Assembly: GCA_019359445.1 (NCBI GenBank)
Contig: JAHHHJ010000016.1
Coordinates: 1 to 64,000, forward strand
From: Kastovskya adunca ATA6-11-RM4
GTDB taxonomy: Bacteria > Cyanobacteriota > Cyanobacteriia > Cyanobacteriales > Coleofasciculaceae
DNA length: 64,000 bases
Direction: 5' to 3'
Positions 26,622 to 35,279 of the stretch are shown one piece after another; position 1 is the stretch's first letter; the number at the start of each line of letters is the position of its first letter. The notes beneath the pieces were generated by a model that was not told the DNA's origin, did no database searches, and was given only the letters and a program-made list of their open reading frames with translations. A program made the position numbers and the translations under genes.

Positions 26622-28082
26622 ATGAAGGTTGCATTATTTCGCTCAATTCGCACTCGGATTATGACTGCCACGACGCTTTTGATTATCGTGATTATTGGGA
26701 TTACGGTATGGCTTTGGGTGAAGAGCGAGCAAGACCTTTACCGCTACTCCAAGCGTAAGGAAGTACAACTACTGGCGGCGGCTCTTGCTAGTGCTTGGAC
26801 AAACGAATTAGTAGATCAAAACTGGGGACAAATTCGCCAGGGATTGAACTTACTTCTTAGACGCAATCAAGACTTTGTTTACATCCTGGTATCTGACGCA
26901 CGGCTATCAAATCAAATTGTCGCTGCCCTGCCGAGCGATTTTCAGGAACAGTATTATCCCGATGTAGTGCGGGTAGATATCACTGACAAAGCACTAAATG
27001 CATCCGGGAAAACCTTTGTTCTCGAAACTTATCTGCTACGAGATGTTGAGTTCCCTCAAGGGCAATTACGAGGGCGTCGGGGAGAACGCATGATGGAAGT
27101 TGCCACTGACATTCGTAATGCTGCGGGAGAAAAAATTGGGACATTCCGCATTGGCATCTCCCTACGAGAGGTCAACCTAGCAATGGCAAATGCTTTGAAA
27201 AAAGCTTTAATAGTCGGGGCAATTGGACTAGCTGTTGGACTAGTGGGAGCTTATCTCCTGGCGCGTCAACTTAGTAACCCTTTGCAACGTCTACAAATTA
27301 GTGCTGCCAAGATTGCCGCCGGAGATTTACAACATCGTGCTGATATTCAGCGAACCGATGAAATTGGCGCATTGGCGGCGGCTTTTAATGAGATGTCTGC
27401 GGCGTTGCAGGCATCCTTCGGGAGACTTCAAAAAACGATAGAGTCTTTTGAACGTTTTGTTCCCGATAAGTTTCTGGCTGTTATTGCCTCAGACGGAATT
27501 GAAAACATCCAGGTGGGTGTCACGGCAATACGCCGAATTACGATTTTATTTGCTGACATTCGCGGTTATACCTCAATGTCAGAACAGTTAACGCCTCTAG
27601 AAACCTTTACATTGTTAAACGACTATCTTGCCTGCATGGGACAGGTGATTAATGACAATGGAGGATTTATTGACAAGTACATCGGTGATGCGATCATGGC
27701 GTTGTTTGATGATGAAGGAACAGGCTGTGCGCTGTACGCCGCCTTAGCCATGCAGCAGATGTTGCAAGAATTCAATGCCAACCGGAAGCACAAAGCCTTA
27801 CCTCTAATCGAAATTGGGATTGGTATTCATCGCGGTGAGGTCGTGATGGGGACGATTGGCTTTACCTCGCGGATTGAGTCTACCGTGATTGGGGATGCGG
27901 TGAATGTTGCCGCCCGAGTTGAGGGACTGACTCGGCAGTACGATTGTGCAATTTTGGTGACTGAATCGGTTGTTTCCTCGCTACATCACCCGGAAGCGTT
28001 TAAGCTGCGCTTAGTAGGCGACTCGGTGAAGGTTAAAGGTAAGGATGAGGCGGTGGCAATTCACGAAGTGTTGCTTCCCTGA
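26622..28082 (+). CDS. Class III adenylate cyclase with HAMP domain
   Basis: This enzyme makes cAMP from ATP. The 486-residue protein has a membrane helix at about 14-34, an extracytoplasmic sensor region, a second helix near 195-215, a HAMP domain (RQLSNPLQRLQISAAKIAAGDLQHR) and a C-terminal cyclase domain. Metal-binding Asp residues lie in FADIRGYTSMSEQ and KYIGDAIMALFD; the Lys of DKYIGD and the Asp of VIGDAVNVAARVE select adenine over guanine. The ATG at 26622 is preferred over the adjoining TTG. cAMP signalling in cyanobacteria often affects motility. Confidence 0.92.
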   Translation: MKVALFRSIRTRIMTATTLLIIVIIGITVWLWVKSEQDLYRYSKRKEVQLLAAALASAWTNELVDQNWGQIRQGLNLLLRRNQDFVYILVSDARLSNQIVAALPSDFQEQYYPDVVRVDITDKALNASGKTFVLETYLLRDVEFPQGQLRGRRGERMMEVATDIRNAAGEKIGTFRIGISLREVNLAMANALKKALIVGAIGLAVGLVGAYLLARQLSNPLQRLQISAAKIAAGDLQHRADIQRTDEIGALAAAFNEMSAALQASFGRLQKTIESFERFVPDKFLAVIASDGIENIQVGVTAIRRITILFADIRGYTSMSEQLTPLETFTLLNDYLACMGQVINDNGGFIDKYIGDAIMALFDDEGTGCALYAALAMQQMLQEFNANRKHKALPLIEIGIGIHRGEVVMGTIGFTSRIESTVIGDAVNVAARVEGLTRQYDCAILVTESVVSSLHHPEAFKLRLVGDSVKVKGKDEAVAIHEVLLP

Positions 28083-28170
28083 GGAGTGGGGGGATGAGGT
28101 GATGGGGATTTTAATAAACCACGGAGGCACAGAGGGCGCAGAGGTAAGAGAAGGAGAGGGTGATAAGGGG

Positions 28171-28254
28171 ATGAGGAGCAGGGGATGAGGAGCAGGGGAG
28201 CAGGGGTGCAGAGGAGCAGGGGTGCAGGGGGGCAGAGGAGATGAGGCGATGAGG
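28171..28254. repeat. GAGGAGCAGGGG-type tandem repeat
   Basis: Irregular copies of GGGGAGCAG, GGGGTGCAG and GGGATGAGG follow a CCACGGAGGCACAGAGG-type dispersed repeat at about 28120. The 512-bp spacer 28083-28594 is almost wholly made of such repeats and contains no convincing gene. Confidence 0.8.
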
Positions 28255-28269
28255 AAAACTGATAACCTC

Positions 28270-28350
28270 CTTCATACTTCACCCGTTCGGCTGAGCTCAC
28301 GTCGAAGCCTTCACACTTCATACTTCATACTTCACCCTTCATACTTCACT
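28270..28350. repeat. Heptamer tandem repeat interrupted by an insertion
   Basis: CTTCATA/CTTCACC heptamers are split by a segment of about 30 bp containing GTTCGGCTGAGCTCACGTCG, which resembles the second repeat type next to the 7821-7900 array. Confidence 0.75.
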
Positions 28351-28594
28351 GACTCCCTTCACCATCAGTTAATGAGTTTCTAACCTTCAAGGGTTGCGGA
28401 AAGTTCAAAAAATTGTTACTGCCCTCTGGCATAAAGCTCGCGAGTAAGTTTAGATTGATTAGTCAAGGCTATAGCTGTTTTTTACTCATTAATCTTTTTG
28501 TAATCAGTTATACAACGCTTATTGGTCCTGAAGTAACGGCAACATTACAACAACCCAACTCACGATTGCCATCTCAATACAGGTATCCCAATCC

Positions 28595-30289
28595 ATGTCT
28601 TACCTCAATTTAGTTTCTCTAGCTGGTATTTTTGGCTTATGTGCGATCGCGTGGTTGTTTTCTGAGAACCGTCGCTTCAAGTACATTCCCTGGCGCGTGA
28701 TTATCTGGGGGATTGGTTTACAACTCCTGCTGGGTGCTTTAATCTTTCTGTTTCCCCCCACCCGTGCGGCGTTGAATGCGTTTAACAACTTGCTTGATGG
28801 GGTCTTCTTCGCTGCTGATACCGGAGCACGATTTGTCTTTGGCCCAAATATTGTGCCAAGACCAGGGGTAGTACCAACAGTAGATCTCGGTTATATTTTT
28901 GCCTTCCGCGCCTTACCGACGGTGGTGTTTTTCTCCGGGTTGATGGCGTTGCTCTACAACATTGGGGTCATTCAACCTGTTGTTAATTTCTTTGCCCGGA
29001 TATTTTATGCAACGATGCGCCTGAGTGGGGCTGAGGCGTTGAGTGGTGCGGCGAATATTTTTGTGGGGATTGAAGCGGCGATCGTGGTCAAGCCCTTTTT
29101 GGCGAAGATGACCCGTAGCGAACTCTGTGCGATTCTTTCCTGCTGTTTTGGTACCGCCGCCTCTTCCACTTTGGCGATTTATGTTAGTTTCCTCAGACCT
29201 GTGTTTCCGAATATTTTGGGGCACTTAGTCTCGGCGTCGATTATTGCCATTCCTGCTTGCTTTGTGCTGTCGAAGATTTTGGTGCCAGAAACAGGCGTTC
29301 CCCTTACAGCTGGAGGCATTCCCACAGAGGAAGCGAATAAAGCCAAAAATTTTGATGATGAGGGAGAGTTCATGGGCGTTAAGCCTGAGGAGGATGTTCC
29401 CCAGGAAACAGTCGGTGGCGAACCGATTGAGCGGGTTAGCCCGATGGATGCGGCGATTGTCGGCGCGTTGGATGGGGTGAAAATGGCGGTAGCGATCGCG
29501 GCGGTACTAATCTTAATTCTCGGCTTAGTCTCGCTAGTCAATCAGATATTTGGCGCACTTGCGGCTTTGACTGAGTCCAACATTTTCTTGTTGCAAATCG
29601 TCGGACAGTTTTTCAGCATCGTCAATTTGCAGAACATTCTCGGATTTTTGTTCTACCCACTGACAATCCTCACTGGCGTTCCCTTTGACGAATCCTGGCA
29701 AGCGTCGGTGATTTTTGGTCGCCGCTTGCTAGAAACCGCCATTCCTCCCTATCAAGAATTAGGTCGGGCAGCCGCCGCCGGAGAATTGAGCGAGCGCACG
29801 TTGATCATCATTAGCTACGCCCTCTCGGGTTTTGCCCATATTGCTTCTGTGGGCATTTTTGTCGGTGGTACGATTGCCCTAATTCCGTCCCGACGTAAAG
29901 ATATTTCTGAGTTAGGCTGGAAAGCTCTCTTTGTCGGCACCCTAGCAACAACAATGATTGCTTGCGTGGCAGGAGTATTTTATACAGGCGCACCGGGAAT
30001 CTTGGGAGAGATATCATCGCCGCAAGTAGCTCCGGTGACGACTCCCGCGACGCCTTCTCCTAGCCCTCTCGCCCCTACTGCTTCACCTGTTCCCCAAGGA
30101 GCAATTGCACCTGCATCTCCCAGTCCTTCTCCCACAGGCACAACGGTTACACCTAGCCCAGCAACGACGCCGTCCCCTGCTCCTCAAGCCTCACCTTCTC
30201 CCACAGTCACAACGGTTACACCTAGCCCAGCAACAACGCCGTCTCCTGCTTCTCAAGCCTCACCTTCTCCCAGCCCCTCACCGCAGTAG
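28595..30289 (+). CDS. Concentrative nucleoside transporter (NupC/CNT family)
   Basis: CNT proteins import nucleosides using an ion gradient. The 564-residue protein has about ten hydrophobic segments and the family blocks GAEALSGAANIFVGIEAAIVVKP, SELCAILSCCFGTAASSTLAIYV and YALSGFAHIASVGIFVGGTIALIPSR. A cytoplasmic loop of about 45 residues is inserted near residue 240. The last 90 residues are unusual: a Pro/Ser/Thr tail made partly of a 23-residue repeat (69-bp tandem unit from 30125). Most CNTs lack such a tail. Nucleoside transport is inferred from the family. Confidence 0.87.
   Translation: MSYLNLVSLAGIFGLCAIAWLFSENRRFKYIPWRVIIWGIGLQLLLGALIFLFPPTRAALNAFNNLLDGVFFAADTGARFVFGPNIVPRPGVVPTVDLGYIFAFRALPTVVFFSGLMALLYNIGVIQPVVNFFARIFYATMRLSGAEALSGAANIFVGIEAAIVVKPFLAKMTRSELCAILSCCFGTAASSTLAIYVSFLRPVFPNILGHLVSASIIAIPACFVLSKILVPETGVPLTAGGIPTEEANKAKNFDDEGEFMGVKPEEDVPQETVGGEPIERVSPMDAAIVGALDGVKMAVAIAAVLILILGLVSLVNQIFGALAALTESNIFLLQIVGQFFSIVNLQNILGFLFYPLTILTGVPFDESWQASVIFGRRLLETAIPPYQELGRAAAAGELSERTLIIISYALSGFAHIASVGIFVGGTIALIPSRRKDISELGWKALFVGTLATTMIACVAGVFYTGAPGILGEISSPQVAPVTTPATPSPSPLAPTASPVPQGAIAPASPSPSPTGTTVTPSPATTPSPAPQASPSPTVTTVTPSPATTPSPASQASPSPSPSPQ
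30125..30262 (+). repeat. 69-bp tandem repeat encoding the Pro/Ser/Thr tail
   Basis: Two near-identical 69-bp units start at 30125 and 30194 and encode SPT(G/V)TTVTPSPATTPSPA twice. The period is in frame. Confidence 0.85.
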
Positions 30290-30363
30290 CAACGACTATT
30301 AGCATTAAAAGATTCAACAGGAAATTTATTGAAATTGTGCCATAGCTGACTGAGGCAATGTGC

Positions 30364-30873
30364 TCAAGGGCGATCGCGCAACATCACCACTAGATCGAGG
30401 ACTGGCGTTTTCATATCCGCTTCCCCTAGCATTTGATGCACCTGTCCTCGGTGATGGGTTTGATGGTTGAATAAATGGACTAAACATTGCCACAGGGGTT
30501 GATTGTACTGCTGCCCTGTTGAGTTGCTGTAGGATAGCTCAAGCGCGAGCGCTTCCGATGTCAAATCAGTGACGTAAGCAAGAATCCGGGTATCCTCACT
30601 TTGGCGGGCTGACTTTAATAACTCGAAAGTCGGGTACAGTTCATCCCTCAGGGAAGTGACTTCGTAGGCTTCCCCAGTAAAGCGACTCATCCAAACACGG
30701 TCAGCTAGTAAAATGTGGTTCAGCGTGCCATGAATAGAACCAAAAAATGCGCGGCGGTCTTGATAATAACTATCAGAGTCTAGCTGTTGGCAGACCGTAT
30801 AAATTCGTTCATTTGCCCATTGATTGTAACGGGCGAAATTTATATAAAGTTCCTTCACGTCCATAGGGATCAT
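30364..30873 (-). CDS. DinB family protein
   Basis: This 169-residue four-helix-bundle protein belongs to the DinB/YfiT superfamily, many of which are metal-dependent thiol transferases. The three metal-binding histidines are visible: LNHILLADRVWMSRF, and HLFNHQTHHRGQVHQML near the C-terminus. The N-terminal ARYNQWANERIY is diagnostic. The start could be the first ATG or the Met four codons later. It lies downstream of a LuxR-type regulator on the same strand with a gap of about 30 bp, so the pair may be an operon. Confidence 0.88.
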   Translation of the reverse strand: MIPMDVKELYINFARYNQWANERIYTVCQQLDSDSYYQDRRAFFGSIHGTLNHILLADRVWMSRFTGEAYEVTSLRDELYPTFELLKSARQSEDTRILAYVTDLTSEALALELSYSNSTGQQYNQPLWQCLVHLFNHQTHHRGQVHQMLGEADMKTPVLDLVVMLRDRP

Positions 30874-30902
30874 GGCTTTACTGCCACTGCCGATGAGTAT
30901 TA

Positions 30903-31178
30903 CTAGGACAGTACTTCATCACTCGGTAGGGGCAAGGTACAGCAGTTGACATCGTTCAAACAAACTTTACCCCACTGTAGTGCCCAGCGTACTAGTGCCA
31001 CCCGGTTATCCGTTGATGTCTTCGTCAGGATGTTGCTGATGTGATTGTCAACTGTGCGCTTGCTAATCTCCAGCTTCTGGGCAATTTCCTGATTGGTCAA
31101 GCCAGCGGCTACTAATTCAATAATTTGCACTTCTCGGTCAGAAAGAGATGCAGGGGTATAGGAGTCACCACCAGCCAT
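30903..31178 (-). CDS. pedR: LuxR-type small regulator, PedR-like
   Basis: This 91-residue protein is a stand-alone LuxR helix-turn-helix: LSDREVQIIELVAAGLTNQEIAQ followed by KRTVDNHISNILTKT. The C-terminal part RVALVRWALQWGKVCLNDVNCC has three cysteines. From memory, Synechocystis PedR (89 residues) is a thioredoxin-responsive regulator with a similar layout, so redox control is plausible. The frame extends to a TTG at 31220, but the ATG at 31178 has an AAGGA site ten bases upstream and gives the PedR-like length. The PedR name is an inference. Confidence 0.75.
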   Translation of the reverse strand: MAGGDSYTPASLSDREVQIIELVAAGLTNQEIAQKLEISKRTVDNHISNILTKTSTDNRVALVRWALQWGKVCLNDVNCCTLPLPSDEVLS

Positions 31179-31279
31179 GAGTATTTTTTCCTTAGTAGAT
31201 CTACTTAGCGTCTCCTTCAATTTTAGAGGATCGATCGGCGGCTGAGCCGCTTAGAGACTAGGATTGAAGCAAGTTTTTA

Positions 31280-31311
31280 TGAAGGGTGAAGTATGAAGGG
31301 TGAAGTATGAA
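31280..31311. repeat. Heptamer tandem repeat (GAAGGGT/GAAGTAT)
   Basis: Four to five heptamers of the same family as 7821-7900, in the spacer between the divergent PedR-like and PfkB-kinase genes. GGGGAGCAG-like repeats follow at about 31355-31375. Confidence 0.8.
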
Positions 31312-31474
31312 ATAGACGATTGGAGTAATGGCTAATCGTCGTCAATTTTTCTCTCCCCTGCACCCCTGCTCCCCATCGCTGCTTTCGGAATTAGTGAGAA
31401 ACTTTTGCCACGAAGGTCTAGTTGTACTGCTCCGGGAGGTAACGCCTCTGGTAGTCTGAAAAAAGTTGAGAGGT

Positions 31475-32461
31475 ATGCAACCTGTGACGAATCCTCGTGT
31501 TCTCTGCCTTGGTGAAATTTTATTTGACCTTTTAGCCGACCAATTGGGGCGATCGCTCGAAGAAGTTGAATCCTGGACAGCTTATCCAGGCGGCGCACCT
31601 GCCAATGTTGCCTGTTCCCTAGTCAAGTTGGGTACGCCTTCAGGTTTTATTGGCTGCGTCGGTCAAGATCAGCCAGGAGATACTCTAGTTAAGCTTTTAC
31701 AAGATATTGGTGTTGACGACAGTGGCATTCAGCGTCATCCCAGCGCACCAACTAGGGAGATTTATGTTGTGCGATCGCAAACAGGCGATCGCGAGTTTGC
31801 GGGCTTTGGTGGCTTGGATACTACAAAATTTGCCGACACCTTCCTTCAGGCATCTAAGTTACCAGAGTCATTGTTTAAAGAGGCGGAGTTTTTAGTCTTA
31901 GGAACGCTGGAGCTAGCCTACCCCGAAACGCGGGAAGCGGTTATGAAAGCGCTACAACTGGCAGAGCAGTACGATGTCAAGATTGTTGTTGATATCAACT
32001 GGCGTCCGATGTTTTGGCAGAACCCAGACGAAGCCCAGCCGCAAATTCATCAACTGTTAAAACGCACCGATTTCCTCAAAATCTCTAAAGAAGAAGCCGA
32101 AATGTTTTTTGATACGGCTGATGCAGGGGCGATTACCCATCGCTTGGATACGGTGGAAGGCGTTTTAGTAACCGATGGCGATAAGCAGAGTTCTTACTGT
32201 TTAGGAGACAATGAAGGTAAAGTTTCTGCTTTTTCGATGGATGTGAAAGATAGCACAGGAGCTGGAGATGCCTTTGTCGCGGGTTTCATCCATCAGCTTT
32301 GTCAGCGCCGCCTGCAAGATTTGAATGACCCCCAAATTGCTAGGGAAGTTGTGGAATACGCCAGTGCGGTGGGAGCATTAACGACGCTGAAGCCAGGAGC
32401 GATCGCGGCTCAACCCACCGCCTCAGAAGTCGAGGCATTTCTCAAGGAGAAAAGACAATAG
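31475..32461 (+). CDS. PfkB family carbohydrate kinase (fructokinase-like)
   Basis: This 328-residue ribokinase-fold enzyme phosphorylates a sugar, most likely fructose. It has the N-terminal LCLGEILFDLL, the signature YPGGAPANVACSLVKLG (residues 39-55), the hinge VVDINWRPMFW, and the catalytic C-terminal signature DSTGAGDAFVAGF with the base Asp. The ATG at 31475 (MQPVTNPRV) is preferred over an in-frame TTG three codons earlier. The next gene starts two bases after its stop, so the two are co-transcribed. Confidence 0.92.
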   Translation: MQPVTNPRVLCLGEILFDLLADQLGRSLEEVESWTAYPGGAPANVACSLVKLGTPSGFIGCVGQDQPGDTLVKLLQDIGVDDSGIQRHPSAPTREIYVVRSQTGDREFAGFGGLDTTKFADTFLQASKLPESLFKEAEFLVLGTLELAYPETREAVMKALQLAEQYDVKIVVDINWRPMFWQNPDEAQPQIHQLLKRTDFLKISKEEAEMFFDTADAGAITHRLDTVEGVLVTDGDKQSSYCLGDNEGKVSAFSMDVKDSTGAGDAFVAGFIHQLCQRRLQDLNDPQIAREVVEYASAVGALTTLKPGAIAAQPTASEVEAFLKEKRQ

Positions 32462-32463
32462 CC

Positions 32464-33843
32464 GTGACCCCAAAAAGCGATCGCCCTAATCCTATCCTGT
32501 GTCAGTTGATTGCAGAGCGTATTGCCGCCGCACCGCAGCAACGCATCACTTTTGCTGAGTATATGGACTTAGTGTTATATCACCCACAGCAGGGATACTA
32601 CGCTACAGCAGCTAGTAAGATTGGGGCGCAAGGCGACTTTTTTACCTCACCCCACCTAGGAGCGGACTTTGGTAGGTTGCTTGCCGAGCAATTTGTCCAA
32701 ATGTGGGAGATTTTGGAACACCCCACCCCTTTTACTTTGGTAGAAATGGGCGCAGGTCAAGGCTTAATTGCTGCCGATATCCTCAACCACCTAAAAACCG
32801 ATCATCCTGAAGTCTTTAACGCTGTTGAGTACATCATCGTCGAGAAAGCCGCCGGGATGATTGCCCAGCAGCAGCAAGTGTTGGAAAGGTTGGGGAGCAG
32901 GGGAGCAGAGGAGCCGGGGAGCCGGGGAGCCGGGGAGCCGGGGAGCCGGGGAGCCGGGGAGCAGGGGAGCAGGGGAGCAGAGGAGCAGGGGAGCAGGGGA
33001 GCAGAGGAGCAACAAATTCAGGACTTAGGACTCTCTTCGCCAATCACCAATCACCAATTCCCCAAACTGCGCTGGTGCAGTTTAGAAGAGATTCCCGACG
33101 CCTCCATTGTGGGTTGCTGCTTTTCTAATGAACTGGTGGACGCTTTGCCCGTGCATCAGTTTGTACTGGAAAATGGACAACTGCGGGAAGTCTATATCAC
33201 GGCTACGGAAACGGGACAGTTTGTGGAAGTGACGGCGGAACCCTCAACCTCCAAACTGGCGGAATATTTTGAGTTAGTAGGAATCGATATTACGTCTGCT
33301 GACTATCCAGAAGGCTTTAGGAGCGAGGTAAACTTGGCAGCTTTGGACTGGCTGAGTACCGTCGCCCAGCGGCTAGATCGGGGCTATCTCCTGACAATTG
33401 ATTATGGTTACACAGCAGTGCGTTACTACACGCCTCAACGGTATCAGGGGACGTTGCAGTGCTATTACCGCCATCAGTATCACAATGACCCCTACTGGAA
33501 TATCGGACATCAGGATTTAACGGCTCATGTAGACTTTACAGCTCTGGAGCGTCAGGGCGATCGCTGTGGCTTGCAGACGGTAGGGTTTACTAAACAAGGG
33601 ATGTTTTTGATGGCGTTGGGGTTGGGCGATCGCATTGCGGCTCTTTCTTCCCCCGAAAGCGATCGCGCTCAACAAGTTGCCACCGCACAAGATCTCATGG
33701 CTATTATGGGGCGTCGCGAAGCCCTTCATCAGCTCATTGACCCTTCAGGATTAGGAGGCTTTGGAGTACTGATTCAAAGCAAAGGGTTGACTTTGGGGCA
33801 ACAAGCACAAGCCCTCAAAGGTTTGAGTATGCCGCCGATGTAA
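32464..33843 (+). CDS. MidA/NDUFAF7-like SAM-dependent methyltransferase with repeat insertion
   Basis: This 459-residue protein belongs to the MidA/NDUFAF7 (DUF185) family, arginine methyltransferases of complex I in mitochondria. Family motifs are YMDLVLYHPQQGYY, GDFFTSPHLGADFGRLLA, the SAM motif LVEMGAGQGLIAADIL, CFSNELVDALPVHQF and LLTIDYGYTA. Residues 144-199 are abnormal: GSRGAEE/GSRGAGEP repeats followed by QDLGLSSPITNHQF, encoded by 32893-33060, which is intergenic-type repeat DNA. Without it the protein would be about 403 residues, near family size. It starts with GTG two bases after the PfkB gene. Whether it still works is unknown. Confidence 0.88.
   Translation: MTPKSDRPNPILCQLIAERIAAAPQQRITFAEYMDLVLYHPQQGYYATAASKIGAQGDFFTSPHLGADFGRLLAEQFVQMWEILEHPTPFTLVEMGAGQGLIAADILNHLKTDHPEVFNAVEYIIVEKAAGMIAQQQQVLERLGSRGAEEPGSRGAGEPGSRGAGEQGSRGAEEQGSRGAEEQQIQDLGLSSPITNHQFPKLRWCSLEEIPDASIVGCCFSNELVDALPVHQFVLENGQLREVYITATETGQFVEVTAEPSTSKLAEYFELVGIDITSADYPEGFRSEVNLAALDWLSTVAQRLDRGYLLTIDYGYTAVRYYTPQRYQGTLQCYYRHQYHNDPYWNIGHQDLTAHVDFTALERQGDRCGLQTVGFTKQGMFLMALGLGDRIAALSSPESDRAQQVATAQDLMAIMGRREALHQLIDPSGLGGFGVLIQSKGLTLGQQAQALKGLSMPPM
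32893..33060 (+). repeat. Intergenic-type repeats inserted in frame
   Basis: The block has 117 bp of 9-bp GGGGAGCAG/GGGGAGCCG repeats and then GGACTTAGGACT and three CCAATCA heptamers. All three motif types otherwise occur in spacers. The block totals 168 bp, exactly 56 codons, with no stop in the coding frame. Confidence 0.9.
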
Positions 33844-33936
33844 TTGGGACGTTCACCCTGACGACATTAATCTGTCACCGATAACAAATAATTAGTCACT
33901 CTACACCAGAGAAACCTCAGCACTTTTAGTTGCTAA

Positions 33937-35118
33937 TTACTTGAACTTGCTAAAGAAAGCGGGCAGGTAATCATAGTAGCGATCGCTAACCAAATACATA
34001 GCATCAATTGTGCAACTACCGCAGCCTAGAGAGCGCGCATTGAGCATGTCAGTCAATCGATCCGATGAAACACCAACTGAGGGCAAATGTCCTGCTGGTG
34101 CAGCCGCCGTGTAGTTGAGTTCTGTATCTAACTGCCATAAACTCCCGCTTAACTCCATACCAACCGGATTGCTTTCTGGTAGAGGCTGAGTTCTATGCCA
34201 TCCCACGGCTTGAGCAAAGCGGTCTACCCGGGCTTTGGAGTTTTTGGCATCTTTGGCAACTTGCTGCCAAATCCGTTGTTGAGCGCTGAAGCCAAACCGT
34301 CCATTACTGGCAGTTGACCAGAGGGTGTCAAGGGTTCGCAGGTCTTCTAAAGGAATGTCATTGAAGACTGATTTGCTACTGAAGAGCAAATCTCCTTGAG
34401 GTCTGGCTAAACGTTGGAGAATTGCACGAGTCTCGACATCTGCGGCTTGCCAGTTTTGTGCAGTCAGCAGATTCTCAAGATGGCTGTAGTTGATGCGCCA
34501 TTTAGAGGGGGAGCTAGAACTGGGAAGTACATCAAACGTAAAGTTAGAAACAAGCTCCTGGAACGTTTGCCGAATTGGGGCTTCGGCATCTTGATAACCC
34601 ACACTCAAGCGGAACACGTAACGGCTATCCGGGCTGGTGAATAGTACATTGTCGTATTCGTAGAGTCCTGTGGAGGTATAGGCGATCGCTTTTTGTCCAG
34701 CAACTGTGAGCGGCTGCTCTTCATTGCTGCTGAGTTCTCCTTTCCAGTGGGTGAGAGGCAGTTGTGGGGAGTTGTTGTAGACGGTGATGCTGATGATGGG
34801 AGGAGTTTCAGGCAAAGAGATACGGGTGAGGAAATCAGATTGTTTCCACACTTCCAATACTTCTAAAGGAGTCGTCGGTTGCGTTGAGGGCGTCGTTTCG
34901 GATGGCGTGATGATATAGCCACTCGGAGAAACAATCCGATAGCCAAAGCGATCGCTCAGGTAAAAAACATCGCGGGGTGACGCAGGAGGAGTAGAACTTG
35001 CCGTTGGACTTACAGCAACAGCTTTACTCCCTCGCGGTTGCTCCGGTAAGGAAAGCAGTGGAGTGGCACTACAAGCAGCTAGAAATGTCAAAAGTCCAAG
35101 GGTGATGATGCGCTTCAT
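33937..35118 (-). CDS. Lipoprotein with C-terminal GUN4 domain
   Basis: The 393-residue precursor has a lipobox (LLTFLAACS, Cys16), a Ser/Thr/Pro linker, a domain of about 140 residues (FGYRIVSPSGYI ... FTFDVLP) like those of photosystem II-associated lipoproteins, and a C-terminal GUN4-like domain from about residue 210: LENLLTAQNWQAADVETRAIL, LEDLRTLDTLWSTASNGRFGFSAQQRIW, VGWHR and GHLPSVGV. GUN4 binds porphyrins and activates magnesium chelatase on the cytoplasmic side, so a lipid-anchored version facing the lumen or periplasm is unexpected. The C-terminus adds a CGSC motif (ARSLGCGSCTIDAM). Confidence 0.8.
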   Translation of the reverse strand: MKRIITLGLLTFLAACSATPLLSLPEQPRGSKAVAVSPTASSTPPASPRDVFYLSDRFGYRIVSPSGYIITPSETTPSTQPTTPLEVLEVWKQSDFLTRISLPETPPIISITVYNNSPQLPLTHWKGELSSNEEQPLTVAGQKAIAYTSTGLYEYDNVLFTSPDSRYVFRLSVGYQDAEAPIRQTFQELVSNFTFDVLPSSSSPSKWRINYSHLENLLTAQNWQAADVETRAILQRLARPQGDLLFSSKSVFNDIPLEDLRTLDTLWSTASNGRFGFSAQQRIWQQVAKDAKNSKARVDRFAQAVGWHRTQPLPESNPVGMELSGSLWQLDTELNYTAAAPAGHLPSVGVSSDRLTDMLNARSLGCGSCTIDAMYLVSDRYYDYLPAFFSKFK

Positions 35119-35279
35119 TACGGCTAACTTGATGAATCCTAATCGTGATTAGATATTGTGTCGTTTTCAGAAATCTCACAGTAGAGATGTTTTCTGTGAG
35201 ACGATGTTAGCCCAGTTGCCAAGTTTACCCGTGGGGTCGTTCCAGAATTTGAAACTGTCCTCCTCAAAAGGAACTTTGG

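Noticed and set aside
28413-28613. A 66-codon frame with a signal-like start before the nucleoside transporter
   Set aside because: It overlaps the transporter start and lies in repeat-rich spacer DNA; no family resemblance.
32791-33043. Minus-strand frames rich in Pro, Leu and Cys over the repeat insert
   Set aside because: They arise from translating the GGGGAGCAG repeats on the other strand and are not genes.
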